A stretch of DNA of 64,000 nucleotides from Glaciecola sp947496235 (lineage in GTDB: Bacteria; Pseudomonadota; Gammaproteobacteria; Enterobacterales; Alteromonadaceae), in assembly GCF_050306235.1 (NCBI RefSeq), contig NZ_JBLWFH010000003.1, positions 422,942-486,941 of the forward strand, written 5' to 3'. Position numbers and translations under genes: made by a program. This document shows positions 53,266 to 62,612 of this stretch, in pieces. Position 1 is the first letter of the stretch, and every line of letters begins with the position of its first letter. Below the pieces are notes generated by a model that did not search any database, was not told where the DNA came from, and saw nothing but the letters and a program-made list of their open reading frames with translations.

Positions 53266-54780
53266 ATGGGTGAGTTTCACGTGCCAGTGATTCAAGATGA
53301 ATACTATGCTGCCGTTGATTTAGGCTCAAATAGCTTTCATATGGTCACTGTTCGAGTATTGTCGGGCAGCGTTCAGATAGTAAGTAAACACAAACAAAAA
53401 GTTCGTTTAGCCGCTGGTTTGGACGAAAATAACGTTTTGAGTGGAGAAGCCATTGAACGTGGTTTAAATTGTATTCGCAATTTTGCTGAAAAAATCCAGG
53501 ATATTCCAAGATCAAACCTGAAAATTGTTGCGACAGCGACTCTACGATTGGCAACGAATGCAAGAGACTTTATTCAACCTGCAGAACAGATACTAGGGCA
53601 CAAGGTCAATATCATCAGCGGTGATGAAGAAGCCAAACAAATATATTTAGGTGTTGCATATACTTCCGCCAACCAAGGAAATACCTTGGTTATAGACATT
53701 GGTGGAGCCAGTACAGAAGTCATTGTGGGTAGAGACTTACAGCCTCTATTTTTACAAAGCTTCAATATGGGTTGCGTCACCTTTATGGAAAAATACTTTT
53801 CGGAAGGTGAAATAACCGAAGCGGCCTTTGAAAACGCCATAAAGGCTGCTACTACTATCATTAAAGAACATAAAAATATCTTTTTATGTTTTGATTGGGA
53901 ACAATGCCTAGGCGCTTCAGGTACTCCTCAAGCTGTCACTGGCATTCTAGTAAAGCGCGGCATAAGCGATGCCATTCGTTTAGATTATCTTCATACTCTT
54001 CGAAAAGAATGTATCGATTGTGGTCACATTGGGAATTTAAAAATTGAAGGTCTCGCAGCGACTCGGCAAGCCATTTTTCCAAGCGGTCTTGCTATCTTGA
54101 TTGCGCTTTTTGAAAACCTGAAGATTGATAATATGCAGATTTCAGGTGGTGCTCTTAGAGAAGGCATCATCTATGGCATGCTGGAAAGTTATCAAAAGTC
54201 GGATAGACGTTCTCAGGGCATAAATCAGTTAATCAGTCGATTCCATATCGATAACGCCCAAAGCGCTAGAACTAGCCGTCTAGCAGCAAAATTATGCAAA
54301 CAAATGTGCGAACAAACGCAATTTTGTGATTTTGACACTGAAATTGTCACTACTGCGGCGGCAGCTTTACATGAAATTGGGCTACATATTGGCTTTAAAG
54401 CACACAATGAACATGGCGCATATATATTAGATCATGTTGATTTGACAGGCTTTACGCATTTGCATCGCATGATGATTAAAGATTTGGTCTTGTTACATAG
54501 AGGCAATATTGAACGTAATGTATTAGAGCATTACAAAGAAAGTCTGCAAGACATGTTAATCAATGCACTCCGCGTACTAAGAGTTTGCGTGTTATTAACC
54601 TCAAGACGACGAAACGACGCTATTCCCGAGCCTAAATTGCAAATTGACGGTGATCGCTGGATCTTGCACTTTGATGTAAATTTAAAGCAGCAACACCCTA
54701 TGATCCATACAGAATTGTTGCATGAATGCTGGTTGCAGCATTGCGCAGGTTGGAAGCTAGAAATTATCTCAGCTGCTTAA
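53266..54780 (+). CDS. gppA: Ppx/GppA-family phosphatase (exopolyphosphatase / pppGpp phosphohydrolase)
   Basis: 504 residues with GAGG upstream of the ATG. Ppx/GppA signature: YYAAVDLGSNSFHMV, NLKIVATATLRLATN, SGDEEAKQIYLGVAYT, VIDIGGASTEVIVG and ISGGALREGIIYGML, followed by an HD-like helical domain (AAALHEIGLHIGFKAHNEHGAYILDH). Removes phosphate from polyphosphate or converts pppGpp to ppGpp. Position after rhlB favours GppA. Its last 17 bp overlap the converging ubiB gene. Confidence 0.92.
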   Translation: MGEFHVPVIQDEYYAAVDLGSNSFHMVTVRVLSGSVQIVSKHKQKVRLAAGLDENNVLSGEAIERGLNCIRNFAEKIQDIPRSNLKIVATATLRLATNARDFIQPAEQILGHKVNIISGDEEAKQIYLGVAYTSANQGNTLVIDIGGASTEVIVGRDLQPLFLQSFNMGCVTFMEKYFSEGEITEAAFENAIKAATTIIKEHKNIFLCFDWEQCLGASGTPQAVTGILVKRGISDAIRLDYLHTLRKECIDCGHIGNLKIEGLAATRQAIFPSGLAILIALFENLKIDNMQISGGALREGIIYGMLESYQKSDRRSQGINQLISRFHIDNAQSARTSRLAAKLCKQMCEQTQFCDFDTEIVTTAAAALHEIGLHIGFKAHNEHGAYILDHVDLTGFTHLHRMMIKDLVLLHRGNIERNVLEHYKESLQDMLINALRVLRVCVLLTSRRRNDAIPEPKLQIDGDRWILHFDVNLKQQHPMIHTELLHECWLQHCAGWKLEIISAA

Positions 54781-56395
54781 ACGAGTAGACCCAGCAGCCA
54801 AGTGCTACCACACCAAATCCAATTGCATAAAAAGGATGCTGCCCAAGTATATGTGCGCTTAAGGCGCCTACACTGAAAGCCACAGCTAAATGCCCAAGGA
54901 TGCGAGACTTTTGAAGTCTCGCAGTTTGCTTAATCGTTTCTTTGTGCTGTTTTTCAAGCTGTTGTGGCAATGAGCGCAATTGCTTCATAGTGTCATACAT
55001 TAAATCAGGTAACTCCGGCAGTTTCTCACTCCAATAGGGAAGATTTTGACGAATGTTATTAAACATGGCTTTAGGCCCAATCTGTTCTTTCATCCATCGT
55101 TCTAAGAAAGGTTTTGCTGTTTCCCATAAATCTAACTGTGGATACAATTGACGGCCCAATCCTTCGACATAGAGTAAGGTCTTTTGCAACAACACCAATT
55201 GAGGTTGCACTTCCATATCAAAACGTCTGGCGGTATTAAATAATTGCAACAAGACATTGGCAAAGGAAATTTCTTCTAGCGGTTTTTGGAAAATAGGCTC
55301 GCACACAGTCCGAATACCCATTTCAAAATCGTCAATATTGGTATCTGCAGGTACCCAACCTGAATCCACATGAAGCTCGGCCACTTTTCGATAGTCACGG
55401 TTAAAAAAGGCGATAAAGTTTTCGGCTAAGTAGCGCTTATCTTGTTTGTTGAGGGTGCCAACAATACCGTAATCGATGCCAATATATTGTGGGTTCTCCG
55501 GATGCTCCTTGGACACAAAAATATTCCCCGGGTGCATATCTGCATGGAAAAAACTATCGCGAAAAACCTGAGTAAAAAAGACTTCAACGCCTCGTTCAGC
55601 TAACAACTTAAAGTTGGTATTTTGCGCTTCTAGTGCTTTAATATCAGAGACAGGAATGCCATAAATGCGTTCCATTACTATGATATTTTTCCGACAATAA
55701 TCACTATGGATCCTAGGCACATACAAGGCTTCAGAATCTTCAAAATTTCGTCTTATTTGAATCCCGTTCGCGGCTTCTCTGAGTAAATCCAACTCGTCTA
55801 ATATTGTACGTCTGTATTCTTGGACTACTTCTACAGGACGAAGTCTGCGACCTTGAGGCAATAGTCGTTGAACTATGCGAGCAAAGGACAGAATTAGATC
55901 AACATCCGCTTCTATAGTACTGCGTATATCAGGCCTTAGTACTTTAATAACAATATTTTCACCGCTATCTTTTAACTTAGCAGCATGCACTTGTGCCACA
56001 GAAGCGCTGGCTAATGGCGCCATTTGAAAATCATCAAACAATAATGAAATATCCTTTATCTCTAATGCTGTTTCGATAATGGATTTAGCTTGCTCAGATG
56101 AGAATGGTGGCACTTTATCTTGTAGTAAGCTTAATTCATTTGCAATTTCGGCGCGAAAAAGATCCCGTCTGGTGGATAACATTTGCCCAAATTTAATATA
56201 AACCGGACCAAGAGATTCTAGCGCCAACCTAAGTCTCTTGCCGTGATTTTCATTTTTATGTTTGTTGGGCAACCAGAAAAAGCAGTTACGGAGCCAGCGG
56301 AAATACCAAGGGCGAAAACGTTTAGGGATTAATTCATCCACCCCGTGTTTTAGCAACTCACTGCCGATAAAGTAAAATCGTCTAAGTTTCATCAT
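54764..56395 (-). CDS. ubiB: Ubiquinone biosynthesis kinase-like protein UbiB
   Basis: 543 residues of the ABC1/ADCK atypical kinase family: GPVYIKFGQMLSTRRDLF (KxGQ motif), PLASASVAQVHAAKLKDSGENIVIKVLRP (Ala-rich nucleotide loop), ADMHPGNIFV and IGIDYGIVGTL, plus two C-terminal membrane helices near 500-540 (LAVAFSVGALSAHILG, YAIGFGVVALGCWVY). Needed for aerobic ubiquinone synthesis, probably for lipid-precursor handling. Start overlaps the ubiJ stop. Confidence 0.95.
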   Translation of the reverse strand: MMKLRRFYFIGSELLKHGVDELIPKRFRPWYFRWLRNCFFWLPNKHKNENHGKRLRLALESLGPVYIKFGQMLSTRRDLFRAEIANELSLLQDKVPPFSSEQAKSIIETALEIKDISLLFDDFQMAPLASASVAQVHAAKLKDSGENIVIKVLRPDIRSTIEADVDLILSFARIVQRLLPQGRRLRPVEVVQEYRRTILDELDLLREAANGIQIRRNFEDSEALYVPRIHSDYCRKNIIVMERIYGIPVSDIKALEAQNTNFKLLAERGVEVFFTQVFRDSFFHADMHPGNIFVSKEHPENPQYIGIDYGIVGTLNKQDKRYLAENFIAFFNRDYRKVAELHVDSGWVPADTNIDDFEMGIRTVCEPIFQKPLEEISFANVLLQLFNTARRFDMEVQPQLVLLQKTLLYVEGLGRQLYPQLDLWETAKPFLERWMKEQIGPKAMFNNIRQNLPYWSEKLPELPDLMYDTMKQLRSLPQQLEKQHKETIKQTARLQKSRILGHLAVAFSVGALSAHILGQHPFYAIGFGVVALGCWVYSFKQLR

Positions 56396-57048
56396 GAATC
56401 TTCAGATTCCAATCTGGCTATACGCGCTTCTAACCTGGCGACATCGCTTTGTAAATCTTTCACCTGATCTGCAAAATGGGTAAGCATAATAGGTCTTACC
56501 GCAATTGGTTTTTCTTCAAGGGCAATATCAGAAAGAGTCGCCATATTACGTTCATGACGTCGTTTTATGTCCTTATAGAATTTTTGCGACGATGATACTA
56601 ACCATTGAGATGGTACATCGCCTATATATCGCGCAAGTACCTCAGGGATGTCGATATCTAATTCAGAAAAGAGTTTGCTTACTGCTTGCAATATACTCAG
56701 CTCACCATAAAAGTCTAACTTGCCCTGTTTTATCAGTTTGGTTAAATGGCTGGTCTTTTGTAATTCAGGCAATGCGTTTAGTGCAATACTCACATAACAG
56801 CTGTTCGCATCCAGTTCATGCAAATCCTTTTCATCAATGGGCTCAGCGGCGGTTACATCTACCCTGTCGGCTGAAAAATGAATGCAAAAGGTATTCAGTA
56901 AACTGGGAAACTGAGTAAAATCTTGAATATGTATGCTACAGTTTTTACCTGCTAAACTCGTAAGCAGGACCGAGCCATTATTCGACAAGGATATAGCACT
57001 ATTTATCGCAGTTTCTAAGCTGGCAGTAATTGCCTGATGCATTGGCAT
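56392..57048 (-). CDS. ubiJ: Ubiquinone biosynthesis accessory factor UbiJ
   Basis: 218 residues with an SCP2-like lipid-binding N-terminal half (about 20-120) and a C-terminal coiled coil (DQVKDLQSDVARLEARIARLE) that mediates contacts in the Ubi metabolon. Located between ubiE and ubiB with 1-bp gap and 4-bp overlap, the standard ubiEJB order. Confidence 0.92.
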   Translation of the reverse strand: MPMHQAITASLETAINSAISLSNNGSVLLTSLAGKNCSIHIQDFTQFPSLLNTFCIHFSADRVDVTAAEPIDEKDLHELDANSCYVSIALNALPELQKTSHLTKLIKQGKLDFYGELSILQAVSKLFSELDIDIPEVLARYIGDVPSQWLVSSSQKFYKDIKRRHERNMATLSDIALEEKPIAVRPIMLTHFADQVKDLQSDVARLEARIARLESEDS

Positions 57049-57049
57049 A

Positions 57050-57832
57050 TTAAAATTTAAATCCTCTATGCAGTGCCACTATTCCGCCAGTTAAATTGGT
57101 ATATTGGGTTTGCTCAAACCCGACTTCATTCATCATACCTTTTAAGGTCTCTTGATCTGGGTGCATACGAATTGACTCGGCGAGATATTGATAGCTCTCA
57201 CTGTCATTAGCTACTACCTTACCCATTTTGGGTAGTACATGAAAAGAATAGAGGTCATAGATTTTTGAAAGTGATTCAGATGTTGGTTTAGAAAATTCTA
57301 AAATTAGCAGCCTACCGCCAGGTTTTAACACTCTAAACATACTGGCAAGCGCCTTTGATTTATCAGTAACATTACGCAGACCAAAAGCTATAGTGATTAA
57401 ATCAAAGTAATTATCGGGGAAGGGTAAGGATTCGGCGTTTGCTTGCACATAATCTATGTTGCCTACTATGCCTTTATTGATTAGCTTGTCTTTGCCAACT
57501 TTTAACATTGAATGATTGATGTCGGCCAAGACCACCTGCCCTGTCTCGCCAACTATTCGACTGAATTTAGCAGCTAAATCGCCAGTACCACCGGCAAGAT
57601 CAAGTACTCGTTGGCCAGATTTAACACCACTAGAATCTATGGTAAATCTTTTCCATATACGGTGAATACCGAACGACATTAGGTCGTTCATCACATCATA
57701 CTTTGCCGCGACTGAATCAAAAACACCTGCAACTAATTGCTCTTTTTTTCCCTTTTCAACTTGCTGGTAGCCAAAGTCAATTAACTCATCTTTGGTGTCT
57801 GGGTTTGTATTTGTTGCAGTGTCGTTGGACAT
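57050..57832 (-). CDS. ubiE: Ubiquinone/menaquinone C-methyltransferase UbiE
   Basis: 260 residues. SAM-binding motif RVLDLAGGTGDLAAKF, VLADINHSML, and family signatures DVMNDLMSFGIHRIWKRFTI and ITIAFGLRNVTDKSKAL; the C-terminal TGGIVALHRGFKF is characteristic. Methylates the quinone ring. First gene of ubiEJB. Confidence 0.96.
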   Translation of the reverse strand: MSNDTATNTNPDTKDELIDFGYQQVEKGKKEQLVAGVFDSVAAKYDVMNDLMSFGIHRIWKRFTIDSSGVKSGQRVLDLAGGTGDLAAKFSRIVGETGQVVLADINHSMLKVGKDKLINKGIVGNIDYVQANAESLPFPDNYFDLITIAFGLRNVTDKSKALASMFRVLKPGGRLLILEFSKPTSESLSKIYDLYSFHVLPKMGKVVANDSESYQYLAESIRMHPDQETLKGMMNEVGFEQTQYTNLTGGIVALHRGFKF

Positions 57833-57975
57833 AGGATTAACTCATTGATTTCACGTATTCTTATTCTGTCATAAGTTTACAATAGTTTTATCCAATGAGC
57901 TATTGATCCTAGGACTAAATCATAGCAATTACCTATGCTTCTAGTCGAACATATAAAGGCTTTGACTACTTAAGT

Positions 57976-58683
57976 TTATGGCGCAGAAGTTGACATACCA
58001 ACAAAATTATCACCTACACTGAAACTAAGTATTTGGCTTAACTGGGTGTATGATAAACCTGTGTCTTGGTGCCAATGATTAAACACCGACTGAATAGTCT
58101 GTAGACTTCGTTTGGACCTCAAAGAGCCGGAAATAAGATCATGATGACGAAAATAAGCCTCTACGTCTTGAGACAATAAAAAGGTGTCGATGCCCAAGGC
58201 TCGTAACGCATAAGGGCCGGTGTTACCGCCTAGTCGAGCTCCATGCTCTCGTAAATAATCCCAAAGACCAATTAAGTCCTGTTTATCCCAGTTCACAATA
58301 AATTGAGCAAAAGAACCAGATTCTCTACTCGTGTCTTGAATCATCAAGGCATTATCATGAATTGTCCTAACCTTATTCAAGTTCCGAATAATCTTGGGAT
58401 CTGTGGCCTTTTTTTCCAACATTTCATCTGGCATCAACAATATCTTTTGGATATCAAAGCCAAAAAACACCTCTTCAAAATCTGGCCATTTTTGTCTAAC
58501 GACTCGCCAGACAAAACCCGATTGAAAAACTTTCTTGGTGAATTCAGCCAAGAATCTATCGTCACTGATGGCTAAAATTTGCTTGTTAGTTAAAGGCGTG
58601 GCGCAAAGAGAATCCAGCATTTTCTGGCTTCCCTTTCGTTTTACTGCACGCGCTTTTATCTGGGCAAAAGGTTCAATTCGCAC
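57976..58683 (-). CDS. DNA-3-methyladenine glycosylase I-like protein
   Basis: 235 residues related to Tag-type base-excision glycosylases: VFQSGFVWRVVRQKWPDFEEVFFGFD corresponds to the family's FQAGLSW segment, followed by RNLNKVRTIHDNALMI and RLGGNTGPYALRALGIDTFLLSQDV. The zinc-binding Cys/His pattern of E. coli Tag is not seen, so this is a divergent branch and its substrate is uncertain. Co-oriented with and 14 bp downstream of prlC. Confidence 0.8.
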   Translation of the reverse strand: MRIEPFAQIKARAVKRKGSQKMLDSLCATPLTNKQILAISDDRFLAEFTKKVFQSGFVWRVVRQKWPDFEEVFFGFDIQKILLMPDEMLEKKATDPKIIRNLNKVRTIHDNALMIQDTSRESGSFAQFIVNWDKQDLIGLWDYLREHGARLGGNTGPYALRALGIDTFLLSQDVEAYFRHHDLISGSLRSKRSLQTIQSVFNHWHQDTGLSYTQLSQILSFSVGDNFVGMSTSAP

Positions 58684-58697
58684 TGAGAATTCTCCAT

Positions 58698-60755
58698 TTA
58701 TGCCGCTTGTTGTTCGCCAATACCTGAATGACGCAACAAAGCATCAATTTGAGGTTCCCTACCTCTAAAGGCCTTAAAAAGATCCATAGGTTCTTGTGAG
58801 CCACCTTTTTCCAAAATGTGATGCAGAAAGTCAGCGCCAGTTTGCGGATTAAAAATCCCTTCTTCCTCAAATCGCGCAAAAGCGTCTGAAGACAATACTT
58901 CAGCCCACTTATAACTGTAATAGCCTGCCGCATATCCACCCGCGAAGATATGACCAAAACTATTTTGAAAGCGATTAAAATGCGGTGGAATAATCACGGC
59001 AACTTGCTCTCTCACTTGATTAAGGAAAGCTTGCACGTCAATATTTTTGGCTTTTTGCATGTGCAGTTTGAAATCGAACAAGGAGAATTCTAACTGTCTC
59101 AACATTTGCATCGCAGATTGAAAGTTTTTAGCCGCTAAGACTTTGTCGAGCAAGGTTTGGGGTAAAGGTTCACCTGTTTCATAATGCCCTGAAATGAAAG
59201 ACAGCGCTTCAGGTTGCCAGCACCAGTTTTCTAAAAATTGACTTGGTAACTCCACTGCATCCCAAGCTACGCCACTAATGCCAGAAACACCACCTGCGGT
59301 AACCTGAGTTAACATATGATGAATCCCATGCCCAAACTCATGGAACAGGGTAATTACTTCGTCATGAGTGAATAACGCAGGTTTGCCATCAACTGGTCCA
59401 TTGAAATTACATGTAAGGTAAGCAACAGGTACTTGAATATCATTGTTGATAGTTAAACGTTTGCCTTGGCATTCGTCCATCCAAGCCCCACCGCGTTTTT
59501 TCTCTCTGGCATATAGATCTAGATAAAATGCGCCTCGCAGTTCACCTTGGTGATGTATTTCAAAGAATCTAAGGTCTTGGTGGTATTTGTCGAACGCTTC
59601 AACCTCTATCACTTGAACCTTGTATAAACGAGAAACAACTTCAAAAAGCCCATTAATAACTTTGTGTTCAGGAAAATAAGGGCGCAATTGCTCATCAGAA
59701 ACCGAATATTTTTTCTGTTTGAGCTTTTCACTGTAATAGGCGTAATCCCAAGCTTCTAAGTTCTCAATTTCAAACTCTTGCTTTACGAAAGCCTTAAGCT
59801 CTGCTATTTCTTGCTCTGCCTGAGGTTTTGATTTAGCAGCAAGGTCTTCTAAAAAGCCAATCACCTGTTCAGGTGACTCTGCCATTTTAGTAGCTAAGGA
59901 ATACTGGGCATAATTATCAAAACCCAACAAGGTTGCAAGGGATTCTCTTAGTTCTAAGGTGCGTTTGATAATGTGAGTATTATCATATTTGCCATCTTCT
60001 GTATCCAACTCAGAGGCTTTGGTCACATAAGCGCGATACATTTTCTCTCTTAATTCTCGGTTATCTGCATACATCATTATGGGCAAATAACTCGGAATAT
60101 CTAAGGTAAATAGAAATCCTTCTTTATCCTTTGCTTTCGCTGCTTGCTTTGCAGCAGCCTTAGCTGATTCGGGTAAGCCAGCTAATTCATCTTCATCTTG
60201 GGTGTGGTAGGTATAATGCAAAGTTGCATCCATAACATTGTTGGAAAATGTGGATGCTAAGTCTGACAGTTCAGAGCGAATTTTGGCGTAGGTTTTCTTT
60301 TTATCTTCCGGCAAAGCGACACCCGATAATTCAAAATCCCGCACTGCGTTATCTACTACTTTTTTCTGCGCTTCATCGAGTTGAGCATAGGCGTCACTGC
60401 CTTGTAATGCCTTGTACAAATCACATAGTCCTTGGTGCTGACCAAGGTAAGTTGAATATTCACTGAGCAACGGCAAACAGGCATCGTGCGCTTTTCGTAA
60501 AGCATCCGAGGACACAACTGAATTCATATGACTGACAGGAGACCATAATTTTCCAAGTTCATCATCAGCCTCTTCCAGTGCAAGCACGACATTTTCGTAG
60601 GAAATCTCAGCCTTTTGCACTGATGATTCCACAGTTTCCATGCATTTTTTAATGCTAGCTTTAATTTCATCGACAATCGTTTGCGGATTAATTTTGGAAA
60701 ATTGTGGAAGAGAGTTTTCATCTAGAGAAGTAGTAGTTTTAGTTTGCAATTGCAT
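58698..60755 (-). CDS. prlC: Oligopeptidase A (M3 metallopeptidase)
   Basis: About 685 residues from the ATG at 60755 (MQLQTKTTTSLDENSLPQFS), with AGGA 8 nt upstream; the frame is open to 60821. Zinc motif LFHEFGHGIHHMLT, the C-terminal Tyr-rich FAGGYAAGYYSYKWAEVLSSDAF and DLYAREKKRGGAWMDE are typical of M3 oligopeptidases. Cytosolic; degrades signal peptides and other short peptides. Divergent from gorA, and prlC-gorA adjacency is known in enterobacteria. Confidence 0.94.
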   Translation of the reverse strand: MQLQTKTTTSLDENSLPQFSKINPQTIVDEIKASIKKCMETVESSVQKAEISYENVVLALEEADDELGKLWSPVSHMNSVVSSDALRKAHDACLPLLSEYSTYLGQHQGLCDLYKALQGSDAYAQLDEAQKKVVDNAVRDFELSGVALPEDKKKTYAKIRSELSDLASTFSNNVMDATLHYTYHTQDEDELAGLPESAKAAAKQAAKAKDKEGFLFTLDIPSYLPIMMYADNRELREKMYRAYVTKASELDTEDGKYDNTHIIKRTLELRESLATLLGFDNYAQYSLATKMAESPEQVIGFLEDLAAKSKPQAEQEIAELKAFVKQEFEIENLEAWDYAYYSEKLKQKKYSVSDEQLRPYFPEHKVINGLFEVVSRLYKVQVIEVEAFDKYHQDLRFFEIHHQGELRGAFYLDLYAREKKRGGAWMDECQGKRLTINNDIQVPVAYLTCNFNGPVDGKPALFTHDEVITLFHEFGHGIHHMLTQVTAGGVSGISGVAWDAVELPSQFLENWCWQPEALSFISGHYETGEPLPQTLLDKVLAAKNFQSAMQMLRQLEFSLFDFKLHMQKAKNIDVQAFLNQVREQVAVIIPPHFNRFQNSFGHIFAGGYAAGYYSYKWAEVLSSDAFARFEEEGIFNPQTGADFLHHILEKGGSQEPMDLFKAFRGREPQIDALLRHSGIGEQQAA

Positions 60756-60961
60756 GAAAGATCCTGACTTTTTAATTCTAAATTTACGACAGTCTCGACG
60801 CAGAGGATCGGCTTCTGTCACATATTTATAAAAACATTAAGTGATAATAATGCTATATTTTGGGGATTGTGATAGAAAAACAAGTCTTATTAGAAAGAAA
60901 TCCGTATTTTTCAGGTCACATTCAACGAGTACGAAAAAATCGAGGATAGAAAAGATAAATT

Positions 60962-62326
60962 ATGACAACTTCTAAACAGCATTTTGACTATATCTGTATT
61001 GGTGGTGGATCAGGCGGCATTGCTTCAGCCAATCGTGCTGCAAAACACGGCAAAAAAGTAGCTATTGTTGAAGGCAATGCTATAGGCGGGACCTGCGTAA
61101 ACGTCGGTTGCGTGCCTAAGAAAGCCATGTGGTACGGTGCTCAAGTAGCTGAAGCCATTCATAAATACGGTCCAGACTATGGTTTTGATGTCACAGTGAA
61201 TAATTTTAGTTGGCAGAAATTAATCGAACAACGAAATGCCTATATCCATCGTATTCACCAATCTTACGATAGAGTATTGGGTAACAATGCGGTTACTTTA
61301 ATTAATGGTTACGCTACCTTTGTAAACAACAATACTATCGAAGTTGACGGCACTGAATATACCGCAGACCACATCACAGTGGCTGTTGGCGGGCGTCCTA
61401 TCAAACCTTCAATTCCCGGGGCTGAATTAGGCATAGATTCTGACGGTTTTTTTGATTTAAAAGAGCAGCCTAAACGTGTGGCTGTTGTTGGCGCCGGCTA
61501 TATTGCGGTAGAGCTTGCTGGGGTAATGCACTCTTTGGGATCAGATACCCACTTACTGATTCGCCATGAAAAGCCATTACGTTCTTTTGAGCCAATGTTG
61601 TCTGACACTCTTTTGGAAATTATGCAGCAAGAAGGGCCAGAAATACATCCATTTACCCAAGTCGAAGCGCTTGAAGAACAAGATGACGGTAGCATTTTAG
61701 TTAAAATGAATGGCGATCGTACTTTGGAAGTGGATGCTGTCGTTTGGGCTATCGGCCGAATTCCATCAACCGACAGGTTAGCTCTGGAAAATACGGACAT
61801 CGAAACCGATGAGCGTGGCTATATTAAAGTGGACGAATACCAAAATACCACAGCTAAAAACGTTTATGCAGTTGGTGACAACATAGGTAAAGTGGAACTC
61901 ACGCCCGTTGCCGTTAAAGCTGGACGCTTGCTATCAGAGCGTCTGTTTAACAATCAAACCCAGGCGAAAATGGATTACAGTTTAATTCCAACTGTGGTCT
62001 TTAGTCATCCTCCTATTGGCACAATCGGCATTTCTGAAGATGAAGCTAGAGAGACTTATGGTCCTGAAAATGTAAAAGTCTATAACTCCAGTTTCGCCGC
62101 TATGTATACAGCTGTTACCCGTCATCGCCAATTAACCAGAATGAAGCTAGTGACTGTAGGCGAAGACGAAAAAGTTGTAGGTCTGCACGGCATAGGATTT
62201 GCCATGGATGAAATACTTCAGGGGTTTGGTGTTGCTATGAAAATGGGCGCAACCAAAGCTGATTTTGATGCCTGTGTAGCTATTCATCCAACTTCAGCGG
62301 AAGAATTTGTTACTATGACAGGTTAG
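60962..62326 (+). CDS. gorA: Glutathione-disulfide reductase
   Basis: 454 residues. FAD site FDYICIGGGSGGIASANRAA, redox-active GGTCVNVGCVPKKAMWYG, NAD(P) site RVAVVGAGYIAVELAGV followed by LLIRHEKPLRSF (basic residues for NADPH), the FAD motif VYAVGDNIG, and the C-terminal HPTSAEEFVTMTG with the active-site His-Glu. Keeps glutathione reduced. The last core-genome gene before the island. Confidence 0.96.
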   Translation: MTTSKQHFDYICIGGGSGGIASANRAAKHGKKVAIVEGNAIGGTCVNVGCVPKKAMWYGAQVAEAIHKYGPDYGFDVTVNNFSWQKLIEQRNAYIHRIHQSYDRVLGNNAVTLINGYATFVNNNTIEVDGTEYTADHITVAVGGRPIKPSIPGAELGIDSDGFFDLKEQPKRVAVVGAGYIAVELAGVMHSLGSDTHLLIRHEKPLRSFEPMLSDTLLEIMQQEGPEIHPFTQVEALEEQDDGSILVKMNGDRTLEVDAVVWAIGRIPSTDRLALENTDIETDERGYIKVDEYQNTTAKNVYAVGDNIGKVELTPVAVKAGRLLSERLFNNQTQAKMDYSLIPTVVFSHPPIGTIGISEDEARETYGPENVKVYNSSFAAMYTAVTRHRQLTRMKLVTVGEDEKVVGLHGIGFAMDEILQGFGVAMKMGATKADFDACVAIHPTSAEEFVTMTG

Positions 62327-62375
62327 TGTAGGAAACCCACCTACACACCTTTCTAACTCTGGAAAATGCTTAATT

Positions 62376-62402
62376 AGGTCAGATTTTTATCTGGCCTTTT
62401 TC
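62376..62402 (+). terminator. Intrinsic terminator of gorA
   Basis: 9-bp stem AGGTCAGAT / ATCTGGCCT (one G-U pair) with a TTTT loop and a following T-run. Confidence 0.8.
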
Positions 62403-62441
62403 ATGCTTGAGCACCTACCCCTGAACCTCTTCATCATTCTG

Positions 62442-62459
62442 ACTTTCACATGTGAAAGT
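62442..62459. promoter_or_regulatory. 18-bp perfect palindrome upstream of the recombinase
   Basis: ACTTTCACATGTGAAAGT, perfectly self-complementary, 154 bp before the recombinase start in the otherwise featureless 62403-62612 stretch. It might be an operator or part of the island's end. It is not a CRP site, which has TGTGA-N6-TCACA in the opposite arrangement. Confidence 0.5.
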
Positions 62460-62612
62460 TGAGCCTGTAAACACAGGTGCAGACTAACTGCACATTGTAG
62501 CCTTGCTTGCAATCACTCAAGTTGCCCAAATCAGTACATACCAGCCCTTACTGCCTGAATAATCGACAACCGATAATAGTCACTATGCTATAGAAAAGAA
62601 TGGGTTAAACAT

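Noticed and set aside
62442..62459. Palindrome as a CRP binding site
   Set aside because: CRP sites read TGTGA-N6-TCACA; here the half-sites point the other way with no spacer.
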